NCBI GenBank assembly: GCA_964560875.1
Contig: CAZLMW010000117.1
Coordinates: 1-24,526, forward strand
Origin: CAZLMW01 sp964560875
GTDB taxonomy: Bacteria > Myxococcota_A > UBA9042
Reading direction: 5' to 3'
Length of the DNA stretch: 24,526 nt
Below are positions 16,249 to 23,104 of this stretch, in pieces. A program made the position numbers and the translations under genes. A model generated the notes under the pieces. It searched no databases, was not told where the DNA came from, and worked only from the letters and a program-made list of their open reading frames with translations. Each line of letters starts with the position of its first letter. Within the stretch, counting starts at the first letter, position 1.

Positions 16249-18279
16249 TTATACGCCCATCAACCCGCGGGCCTGGCCGTCCTGCTTGCCGTCGAGGGCC
16301 CACAGGATGTCGTCGGAATCGACGTGATCGAGCAGGTCGCTCATCGTGCCGGTCGCGGCGCAGTGGCGCAGGATGACGATGATGCGGTCCTCGTCGGCGT
16401 TGGTGCACGACCCGGACATCATGGTCTCGATCATCTTGGCCTGCTCTTTGACGCCAACGACCTTGTGGGCGTTCTTGTCGACCGCGTCGCGGACCCTGTT
16501 GTCGGCGCCGAGCCACTCCCAGAAGGAGTCCCACATCTCGATGCCCTTGCCGACGATCGCCTTGAGCTGTTCGGTCGCGTACTCCTTGAGCATGTCGGTC
16601 ATCTCGCCGAGCACGATCAGCGCGAACTTCGGACCCTCGACGATGTCGACCGAGATCTTCACCTTGCCGCCGAGGCCGACGCCCCAGGTCACGTTCGCCT
16701 GGGTCATGAAGTCGAACTTGCCGCCGCGTAACCCGATCGACGCCTTGGCCGCGGCGCCAGCACCGGCGCTTCCTTCGACCATCGCCTCGATGCCAAACAG
16801 CGCGACCTTGCCTTGTTTGCCCCACTCGAACAGCCACTCCATGACCTGTTGGACCTGTTCGTCAGCGCCCATCTGGTTGAGCACCCAGCCAAGCCCCGGA
16901 CACACGAGATCCGCCATCTTGATGATGGTCTGGATGCCGGTGTTGATCTTGCCCTTGTAGGCGGCGGGTTTTTGCTTGTCCCACTCGAGCGCGACACCGA
17001 CTCCGAGCGTCAGCTTGGCGCCCGCGAAGACGTCGACACCGGCCATCACGGCCTGCTCGTCGATCTTGGGTTGGTCGGGCGACATCTTGCCGACGTTGGC
17101 CTTGAGCTGCGCCTTGCCCTCGACGCCGATCATGCCCTTGGCGGTCAGGAAGAGCGTGCCCATCATCTTCTCGCCCATGAAGTTGAAGGGGATACTCCAC
17201 TCCCACTTCTCCTGGACATCGACGAGCGTGGCTTTGCCCTCGGCGGTGACATCGGCTTCGACGCCGGTGCTGCTGACGGTCGCTGTGGCCTTGACCTCGC
17301 CGCCTGCGTGCAGCGCGTTGGTTTCGCCCGAGTTCTTGGAGCCGAGAAAGCCCTCTTCATTCTCGTGTTTTTCGTGCAGGACGGCGGCGTCGCCCTTGGC
17401 CAACGATTTTTCGGCGAGCGTACCCTTGAGCTCAGTGGCGTCGGCGACCTTCTCCTTGAGGCTCTTGGGTGGCGCGTTCGGGTCGGCTTCGGGGCGCGTG
17501 GCGTGCGGGTTGGCCGATTTGGCGGTCTCGAGGTCTTTTTGCAGCGCTTGTAGCCGGTGCTTGAGCGGCGTGACCGGTCGTCCCTTACCGCCGGCGCGGC
17601 GCTTGGCGCGGATGCCCTCGATGCGTTCGTCGAGCGCCTTCATCTCGGTCTCGATCTCGGCGATGCGGGCCCGTTTTGCGCTGTTGCTGCTGACCTCGCG
17701 GATCTCGGTTTCGAGCGCGGTGAACGCCAGCTTGATCTCGCGCTCTTCCTTGTCCTTGGTCTCGCCCTCGGGCGCGGCCTTGTCGGCAACTTCGGAGACG
17801 GCGTTGGCGGTCTCTTCGTCGACGGTCGCGGGCTCGGATGTGCTGACAACGGTCTCGTCATCGAGCAGGTGGTAGGTGTGACCGGGGTCGTCGGGGTTGA
17901 TCTGCGCGGACGGGAACGTGTCGACAACGCGGGCCTGCCACGAGCTCGGTGCTTCCCCGACCGCATGGGCCGAGAGGTCGCGGGTCGTCAGGTCCTCTTC
18001 GGGCTTGAACTTCTTGAGGCCGGCCTTGTCGTAGTTGCCGCCGTAGGGCGCGGGCGAGACCTGCTTTTTCTGCTCGCCGTAGGGCGAACGGCCGAGGTTG
18101 TCGGCGATGCGTTCGGCGCGGATGAGGTCGGCGGTCTTGCGCGGCTGCGTGCCGGCACTGGCGGATGGTCCAGCGGCGCCAGGTCCGGCGCTGCCTACCT
18201 CGGGGCCGCGTGATTGCTCTTCGGCTTGCGGCGCTTCAGCTTGCTCGGGCGCATTTTGCTCGGTCTCGTGAGCGGACAT
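16249..18279 (-). CDS. Large multidomain protein with glycine-rich beta region, eCIS/DUF4157-associated style
   Basis: A 676-residue protein of unknown function without signal peptide or clear membrane helix. Residues 1-150 are low-complexity, Glu/Ala/Pro-rich and probably disordered. Residues 150-300 are highly charged and coiled-coil-like (EIKLAFTALETEIREVS, AEIETEMKALDERIE). Residues 320-550 form a Gly/Ala/Val beta region (GVDVFAGAKLTLGVGVALEW; WGVGLGGKVKISVDIVEG). Residues 608-672 (MIETMMSGSCTNADEDRIIVILR, then LLDHVDSDDILWALDG) look like the short helical, annexin-like end module that I associate with proteins around DUF4157 and contractile-injection loci. No DUF4157 HExxH motif is present. 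The start is ATG 18279, with GGAG about 7 nt upstream. It could be a cargo, a toxin-like protein or a structural accessory. Confidence 0.7.
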   Translation of the reverse strand: MSAHETEQNAPEQAEAPQAEEQSRGPEVGSAGPGAAGPSASAGTQPRKTADLIRAERIADNLGRSPYGEQKKQVSPAPYGGNYDKAGLKKFKPEEDLTTRDLSAHAVGEAPSSWQARVVDTFPSAQINPDDPGHTYHLLDDETVVSTSEPATVDEETANAVSEVADKAAPEGETKDKEEREIKLAFTALETEIREVSSNSAKRARIAEIETEMKALDERIEGIRAKRRAGGKGRPVTPLKHRLQALQKDLETAKSANPHATRPEADPNAPPKSLKEKVADATELKGTLAEKSLAKGDAAVLHEKHENEEGFLGSKNSGETNALHAGGEVKATATVSSTGVEADVTAEGKATLVDVQEKWEWSIPFNFMGEKMMGTLFLTAKGMIGVEGKAQLKANVGKMSPDQPKIDEQAVMAGVDVFAGAKLTLGVGVALEWDKQKPAAYKGKINTGIQTIIKMADLVCPGLGWVLNQMGADEQVQQVMEWLFEWGKQGKVALFGIEAMVEGSAGAGAAAKASIGLRGGKFDFMTQANVTWGVGLGGKVKISVDIVEGPKFALIVLGEMTDMLKEYATEQLKAIVGKGIEMWDSFWEWLGADNRVRDAVDKNAHKVVGVKEQAKMIETMMSGSCTNADEDRIIVILRHCAATGTMSDLLDHVDSDDILWALDGKQDGQARGLMGV

Positions 18280-18448
18280 GGGCAACTCCGTTCGGTCGCG
18301 CGTGCGTGCGTGGCGTCAAACGTAGGATCGACCCGTGCAATCCACAACTACGAAGCCACTTTGCGCCGCACGGGCCGGGGACAGGATCCTCCGATCCGTC
18401 ATCGGCGGGCCCATCCACGTCGATCGTGTGCTTGAAGTCGAGGCTCAT
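18236..18448 (-). CDS. Possible 70-residue ORF in the 676-aa gene leader
   Basis: An ATG at 18448 opens MSLDFKHTIDVDGPADDGSE and runs 70 codons, ending 44 bp inside the next gene in another frame. The ATG overlaps the stop of the last mini-ORF of the 17-bp repeat array (ATGA). There is no recognisable domain. The second half is Arg/Cys-rich, as expected of random GC-rich reading. It may be a leader peptide or nothing; listed because it sits in register with the repeat array. Confidence 0.2.
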   Translation of the reverse strand: MSLDFKHTIDVDGPADDGSEDPVPGPCGAKWLRSCGLHGSILRLTPRTHARPNGVAHVRSRDRAKCARAS

Positions 18449-18450
18449 GA

Positions 18451-18501
18451 TTCTGAATCTCTCATTGTTCTGAATCTCTCATTGTTCTGAATCTCTCATT
18501 G
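18451..18501 (-). repeat. Three perfect 17-bp tandem repeats forming overlapping mini-ORFs
   Basis: The plus-strand unit TTCTGAATCTCTCATTG occurs three times with no mismatch (18451-18467, 18468-18484, 18485-18501). It is AT-richer than its surroundings. On the minus strand each unit supplies ATGAGAGATTCAGAA. Start codons fall at 18499, 18482 and 18465, each opening a six-codon ORF (MRDSEQ, MRDSEQ, MRDSES) whose TGA overlaps the next ATG. The last overlaps the ATG at 18448. The array lies between the WYL stop and the 676-residue gene. Confidence 0.95.
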
Positions 18502-18518
18502 TGTTGTCCGGGTGCGGG

Positions 18519-19511
18519 TCAGGCGTAGTTGGCGGCGGCCTTGCGGGCGTCTTCGGCGAGCTCGTCGCGCAGCGCTTGGGGCTGCATCACTTCGCACAAG
18601 TAGCCGTAGCTGCGCAGCCAAACGCGCAACTGGACGGTGTCATGGAGCGTCGCGCAGATCTGTACACGGCCGTCGTCGGCGACGCTGCTTGTCTGGTCGG
18701 CCGCGATCGGCGTCTCGAGCAAACGCACGGCGGCTCGTTCATCGAAACGCGCGACGAGGTGGATCGGATCGGCGCCGAGCTTGAACGCGAATTCACCGGC
18801 GTCGATGTAGGCGTCGAGATCGAAGTCTTCGGGCCCTGTCGCCACGTTGTCGGTCAGCTCCGCGGAGACAATGCGGTGAACGGCGAGCTGCTTGACGTCC
18901 TGGTAGTGCCAAAGCGTGCAGACCAGGTAGGCGATCGCGTCCCGGTAGACGAGGCCGAGCGGATTGACGACGTACGTGCGGTCGTCCTCTTCGCCACGGC
19001 GCCGGTACACGACGTCGAGCTGGCGATGAGCAGTGAGCGCATCGTGCACAGCCTCGAGCACCTCGCGGTCGATCGAAGGCGGCTGGGTTGGCAGCGTCGA
19101 CGGGATGGCGCGAACGGCCCGATTCCAAGCCCCAACACCACAGTCCTGGGCCTTCTCGATCACGTTCTGACTGCGCGCGATATGAGGCTTGAGGTAGTCC
19201 ACAGTCGCGTGCGGCAGCAGGTGCGCGAGGTGTTCGGAGGCGAGCACGAACGCCAGCGCTGTGTGCAGATCGATGCCCGGCACGTCAAAAAGGTTGGCGC
19301 CGCGCGCCCACGACCAACCGTTGGGCCGCTTGTTGTCGCAGATCAGCGGAAACTGCGTGCTGAGCTTGTGCAAGTCGCGCTGAACCGAGCGGATGTCGAT
19401 ATCAAATCCGCGCTCAGCGAGCTTGTCCCGGAGCCGCGCGGTCGACGCTTTGACGGGCGCACGAGGAACCAAGCGGAGCATCTGCCAGTGGCGCATCAAG
19501 GCATCGGACAT
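18519..19511 (-). CDS. WYL-domain transcriptional regulator
   Basis: A DNA-binding regulator of the HTH-WYL family (330 aa). Residues 1-70 form the winged-helix part (ARLRDKLAERGFDIDIRSVQRDLHKLS). Residues 150-222 form the WYL domain (LDVVYRRRGEEDDRTYVVNP and the following RDAIAYLVC strand). Residues 247-325 form the C-terminal WCX dimerisation region (VQLRVWLRSYGYLCEVMQP). WYL proteins sense ligands, often nucleic acid or nucleotides, and control defence, stress or DNA-repair genes. ATG 19511 (GTGGAGA about 9 nt upstream) is preferred over the in-frame GTG at 19526. The gene is divergent from the AAA+ ATPase gene across a 262-bp gap with two matching dyads, suggesting that it controls itself and the ATPase. 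Confidence 0.9.
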   Translation of the reverse strand: MSDALMRHWQMLRLVPRAPVKASTARLRDKLAERGFDIDIRSVQRDLHKLSTQFPLICDNKRPNGWSWARGANLFDVPGIDLHTALAFVLASEHLAHLLPHATVDYLKPHIARSQNVIEKAQDCGVGAWNRAVRAIPSTLPTQPPSIDREVLEAVHDALTAHRQLDVVYRRRGEEDDRTYVVNPLGLVYRDAIAYLVCTLWHYQDVKQLAVHRIVSAELTDNVATGPEDFDLDAYIDAGEFAFKLGADPIHLVARFDERAAVRLLETPIAADQTSSVADDGRVQICATLHDTVQLRVWLRSYGYLCEVMQPQALRDELAEDARKAAANYA

Positions 19512-19563
19512 GGCGGGAATCTCCACGAGAAGGCGAGGTTACAGACAGCGTGAAGCGGCTTGG

Positions 19564-19578
19564 CGACACAGGATGTCG
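19564..19578. promoter_or_regulatory. Operator-like dyad CGACA-N5-TGTCG, copy 1
   Basis: The sequence CGACACAGGATGTCG is a perfect 5-5-5 dyad, extended by one more pair (G19563/C19579). It lies about 60 bp upstream of the WYL start codon in the divergent promoter region and has the same half-sites and spacing as copy 2. Confidence 0.5.
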
Positions 19579-19635
19579 CTTCGCAGCGCCGAATCTCACC
19601 TGAGAGCAAGCAAGACTGAACTTTCTTCCATAAAA

Positions 19636-19650
19636 CGACAAGAATTGTCG
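19636..19650. promoter_or_regulatory. Operator-like dyad CGACA-N5-TGTCG, copy 2
   Basis: The sequence CGACAAGAATTGTCG is a perfect dyad with the same half-sites and 5-bp spacer as copy 1; here the pairing extends one pair inward (CGACAA/TTGTCG). The two centres are 72 bp apart, close to seven helical turns. It lies in the most AT-rich part of the gap, where promoters would be expected. Confidence 0.5.
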
Positions 19651-19662
19651 CTCCGCAAGGTC

Positions 19663-19694
19663 ATGGTGCCAACCGTTACGTGGGAGGGCACCAT
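19663..19694. promoter_or_regulatory. 8-bp inverted repeat ATGGTGCC/GGCACCAT
   Basis: The perfect 8-bp arms 19663-19670 and 19687-19694 flank a 16-bp spacer in the leader of the AAA+ ATPase gene, 80-111 bp before its ATG. It could be a third protein site or an mRNA hairpin. There is no T-tract, so it is not a classical terminator. Confidence 0.35.
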
Positions 19695-19773
19695 GGCGGT
19701 GACACGGTTCACAACACGCCGACAGCAACGCGCGGGCGCCAGCAAGGCCCTGTTCATTCGCAGGAGGAACAAG

Positions 19774-21987
19774 ATGTTCAAGCGCAACAAGAAAGACCGC
19801 CACAAGCCGTATCGCGACGACCTGACGTACCTCGATGAGGAGCTGCACTGGATCGAGACGCACTGTCGCTGCCTGGTGACGCGCAAGAAGCTCGCGGCGG
19901 CCTCCAACAAGGTCGACGACTTCGATTTCGCCTCCGACCGCTACAACGAGGACGACCCGCGCCAGCTCAAGAAGCGCCTCAAGGTCTTGCAGGCCGACGC
20001 CGACGACCTCCGCGAGCATATCGACGGGCGGCTCGTGGCCCATCGTGAGGCGGGCAAGTCGCTTGCCCTGGACGCCATCTGCGAGGAATACGAGCTGGAC
20101 GGTTTTGAGCGCACGGTGGTCCTGTTGGCGGCGGCGCCAGCGTTTTCGCGTCGCTTTGATGAGATCTACGGGGAGACGGACAGCAAGGGCTATTCGAGCG
20201 GTCTCACGGTCGAGGTGGTGTTCGAGTTCATGGAGCTGCCGTTCGCCGAGCGGATCGACCGGCGCGCGGCCTTTGCGCCGGGGGCCAAGCTGGTTGGCTG
20301 CGATCTCATCAAGGTCGAATGGGGACATCGCTACACGTCCCCCAAGGATCTGCTCGGCACCGACATCGACATCACCCCGCGCACCTTTGCGGCGATCCTG
20401 GGCGACAACCGTTTGCCGCACGAGTTCATGGAGTTTTCGAGCGTGGAGCCGCCGCGTTCGTCGCTCGTCAATGTGGTGCTCGATGAAGCGGACAAGCGGC
20501 GCATTCTGTCGGTGGTCGACCGCCATGCCGAGTGGCTGCAGAAGCGCGAAGAGTGGGGGTTTGATGACGTGATCGGCTACGGCCGTGGCGCGCTGATGCT
20601 TTTTTACGGCCCGCCCGGGACCGGCAAGACGATGACGGCGCACGGCGTGGCCGGACACCTGGGCAAGCGGGTGCTCAACGTCGATATCCCGACGTTCCTG
20701 GGCAACTCCGAAGCGGAGCGCTTCCTGCCGGCGCTTTTTCGCGAGGCGCGGTTGCAGGATGCGGTGCTGTTCTTTGACGAGTGCGAGGCGCTTTTCGGAT
20801 CGCGGCGCAACGGCAACCTGCTGATGACATTGCTGTTGACCGAGATCGAGCGGTTCGAGGGCGTCGCGATCCTGGCCACCAACCTGCCCGACGCGCTGGA
20901 CGAGGCGCTGGACCGCCGGATCCTGGTCAAGGTGCGCTTCCCCGAGCCCGATCGAGCCGCACGACGCGCCATCTGGGCCGGCCATCTGCCCGATTCCGCG
21001 CCGCTCGCGCCCGATGTCGACCTGGACATGCTCGCCGATCGCTACGAATTGTCGGGCGGCTACATCAAGAACGCGGTGCTGATGGCGGTCGCCGCGGCGG
21101 TCCATGGCGGTGGCGACGATCCGCACATCACGATGGAGCACTTGAGCGCGGCGGCCCGCGACCAGCTGGTGCGACCGACCAACGAGGAAGAGGACCTCAT
21201 CTACCCGAAGGTGCAGCTGGCCGACGTGGTGCTGCACGACGACCTGCAGCAGACGGTGACCGAGCTTGTCGCCGCGGCCCGCAACTACCGAACCGTCCTG
21301 CATCGCTGGGGAATCGGGCGCCACCTGCAACGAACCGGGTGTCTCGCCGCGCTGCTTCACGGCCCGCCTGGAACCGGCAAGACGTTGACCGCCGAAGCCA
21401 TCGCCAACGAGCTCGGACGTCCGTTGCGCGTGACCGGCGCCGCGGGGGTGGTGAGCAAGTGGGTCGGCCAGACCGAGCGCAACCTGGAGAAGCTCTTCGC
21501 CCGCTGCAAAGCCGACAGCGCCGTGCTGTTGATCGACGAGTGCGACAGCCTGTTGATGGCGCGCGGGGAAGGGCGGGCGAGCCGGCACGATGACGCGGCG
21601 GTGAACACGTTGCTGCGCCTGCTCGAGCGACACGATGGCGTGGTTCTGCTGGCGACCAACCGGCCCGACCACCTCGATCCGGCGTTGAAGCGGCGGCTGC
21701 TGTACGATCTGCCCTTCCGCGCCCCCGGGATGCAGCAGCGGGTGGCGATCTGGAGGGGATTGCTGCCCGAGTCAGTGCCCACTGAAGGCCGATTGTCGCT
21801 GCGGGAGTTGGGGCGCAAGTACCCGATCACCGGCGCGAGCATCCACAACGCGGTCACGCGCGCAGCGTTTCGTGCCGCTCACGAGGACCGATCGCTGTCG
21901 CAGGCGGACCTGGAGCTCTTTGCCGCCTCCGAGCAGTTCGTCAGCGACCGGGCCGAGATCGCGGTCCTCGAAGGCGTGGAAGCGTAG
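19774..21987 (+). CDS. Double AAA+ ATPase with N-terminal winged-helix-like domain, eCIS-ATPase-like
   Basis: A 737-residue ATPase with two AAA+ modules. The N-terminal part (1-230) includes a segment (LDGFERTVVLLAAAPAFSRR, LPFAERIDRRAAFAP, FAAILGD) with the layout of the winged-helix region found in ATPases of extracellular contractile injection systems. Module 1 has Walker A GPPGTGKT 279-286, Walker B LFFDECEAL with Asp335/Glu336, sensor Asn370 and Arg381/Arg382. Module 2 has Walker A 530-537, Walker B LLIDECDSL with Asp588/Glu589, sensor Asn629 and Arg640/Arg641. Both look catalytically intact. It is soluble. ATG 19774 is fixed by AGGAGG at 19762-19767; the frame is open 127 codons further but has no ribosome site there. 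It is divergent from the WYL regulator and convergent with the M23 peptidase gene. A Cdc48-like remodeller is the alternative. Confidence 0.9.
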   Translation: MFKRNKKDRHKPYRDDLTYLDEELHWIETHCRCLVTRKKLAAASNKVDDFDFASDRYNEDDPRQLKKRLKVLQADADDLREHIDGRLVAHREAGKSLALDAICEEYELDGFERTVVLLAAAPAFSRRFDEIYGETDSKGYSSGLTVEVVFEFMELPFAERIDRRAAFAPGAKLVGCDLIKVEWGHRYTSPKDLLGTDIDITPRTFAAILGDNRLPHEFMEFSSVEPPRSSLVNVVLDEADKRRILSVVDRHAEWLQKREEWGFDDVIGYGRGALMLFYGPPGTGKTMTAHGVAGHLGKRVLNVDIPTFLGNSEAERFLPALFREARLQDAVLFFDECEALFGSRRNGNLLMTLLLTEIERFEGVAILATNLPDALDEALDRRILVKVRFPEPDRAARRAIWAGHLPDSAPLAPDVDLDMLADRYELSGGYIKNAVLMAVAAAVHGGGDDPHITMEHLSAAARDQLVRPTNEEEDLIYPKVQLADVVLHDDLQQTVTELVAAARNYRTVLHRWGIGRHLQRTGCLAALLHGPPGTGKTLTAEAIANELGRPLRVTGAAGVVSKWVGQTERNLEKLFARCKADSAVLLIDECDSLLMARGEGRASRHDDAAVNTLLRLLERHDGVVLLATNRPDHLDPALKRRLLYDLPFRAPGMQQRVAIWRGLLPESVPTEGRLSLRELGRKYPITGASIHNAVTRAAFRAAHEDRSLSQADLELFAASEQFVSDRAEIAVLEGVEA

Positions 21988-21990
21988 CTG

Positions 21991-22020
21991 CGGCTAACCC
22001 CGGCTAACCCAGGCTAAATC
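21991..22020. repeat. Short 10-bp direct repeat between convergent genes
   Basis: Two perfect copies of CGGCTAACCC (21991-22000, 22001-22010) and one 7/10 copy (22011-22020) fill the gap between the ATPase stop and the M23 stop, which lies inside the third copy. Each copy carries a TAA on the plus strand. I see no hairpin terminator here. Confidence 0.6.
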
Positions 22021-22997
22021 TCGTCTTGAAAGACAACGCGATCGACTTCACGGGCTGAAAACGGCATGTGCAGGCGGGGTTGGCGCGGGTGCTGTTCGGC
22101 GTAGACCGCGATGGGCTGCGGAAAGCGGGTGGGGTAGTAGTTGCGAGCCGAGACAGCGTACGCGGCTCGCCGGTAGAGCGGCTCGATCGCCTGCAGCTCG
22201 TCGCGGGCGCTGGCTGTGACACACGAGTTGATGAGCGCGTCGACCGCGGCGCTGTTGTAGGGCGAAGGCTCGAAGTCGGCCGCAGGTTTGGCGTTGTCCA
22301 AGAGCGCTTCTGCGGGCGCGGGGGTCGGCGTGCCGGTCAGCCACAGGCTGCCTTCGTCGGGGTCGTCGAGCGCTGCGAACGGATCGACCGGCTCGCCGTT
22401 GAGCCAGACGTTGAAGTGCACGTGCGGGATGCCCCACGGGAAGGTCGCAAAGCCGTCCAGGCCGCTGTAGCCGGAGATCGCGATGGGCTGACCGGCGGCG
22501 ACAAGCTCACCCTCCTGCACGAAGCAGCGGGCAAGGTGCACGCACACGGTCATCACACCGGCGCCATGATCGGTGGCGATCTTGAGGCCACCGCGATTGA
22601 ACTCCGACCACACGCGGCCGATTTGTCCGTCTGCGGGCGCCACGACGATGGACCCGCGCGGGATGCAAAAGTCGGTGCCGTTGTGGCTGTTGTAGGTCTG
22701 ACCGCGGCCGCGAAAGTCGCGAACCTGGGTCCGGCGCGTCGACCAGCCCTCTTCGATCGGCGTCTGGGTGCGGTTGAAGAGGTTGGACAAGATGGCCGCG
22801 CGGTCGACCACGAAGCGACCGCGCCACAGCGGAATGCCGAGCTTGGGATCGAGCAAGCCGAGGCTGGAGAGGCCGATCTTCGAGCCAGGCACGTCCTCGG
22901 CCCCCAGCAAGGCGATGGCCGCCTGGCGCAAGCGTTCGGGCAACGGCAGCACGCCCCATGAATCCAGCAGGTTCGGCATCGAAAAGTCACGGCTCAT
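22014..22997 (-). CDS. M23-family metallopeptidase without signal peptide
   Basis: A LytM/M23-type zinc peptidase (327 aa), a family that cuts peptidoglycan cross-bridges or peptide stems. Zinc ligands are His105 and Asp109 in HNGTD and His194 in HVHF. His154 in VCVHL is the expected catalytic His. The fold is supported by VVAPADGQIGRV and VAAGQPIAISGYSG. The N-terminal 80 residues (LLDSWGVLPLPERLRQAAIA) and the C-terminal 110 are not recognised. There is no signal peptide or lipobox, which is unusual for a cell-wall enzyme. ATG 22997 has GGGGGA upstream; the open frame continues to 23747 but there it is only a shadow of the CotH gene. It lies tail to tail with the AAA+ ATPase, 26 bp apart. 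Confidence 0.88.
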   Translation of the reverse strand: MSRDFSMPNLLDSWGVLPLPERLRQAAIALLGAEDVPGSKIGLSSLGLLDPKLGIPLWRGRFVVDRAAILSNLFNRTQTPIEEGWSTRRTQVRDFRGRGQTYNSHNGTDFCIPRGSIVVAPADGQIGRVWSEFNRGGLKIATDHGAGVMTVCVHLARCFVQEGELVAAGQPIAISGYSGLDGFATFPWGIPHVHFNVWLNGEPVDPFAALDDPDEGSLWLTGTPTPAPAEALLDNAKPAADFEPSPYNSAAVDALINSCVTASARDELQAIEPLYRRAAYAVSARNYYPTRFPQPIAVYAEQHPRQPRLHMPFSAREVDRVVFQDEI

Positions 22998-23104
22998 GAA
23001 GGTCCCCCGCTCGGTCCGGCCGACCCTGCGGCGCGGCGAAGCTGTGCAAATCCGGGGTTTGTCAGTAGTTGGCGCCTGCCGGCGAAGCGTCTGTTCGCGG
23101 TCTG

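Noticed and set aside
18451..18501. CRISPR-like array
   Set aside because: The 17-bp units are directly adjacent without spacers and there are no cas genes, so this is a tandem repeat.
19393..19773. N-terminal extension of the AAA+ ATPase
   Set aside because: It crosses the divergent promoter region and the WYL start. AGGAGG with ideal spacing fixes the start at 19774.
19414..21672. Open frame of 752 codons on the minus strand opposite the AAA+ ATPase
   Set aside because: Complement of a gene with two perfect Walker A/B sets. It is His/Arg/Gln-rich, without motifs.
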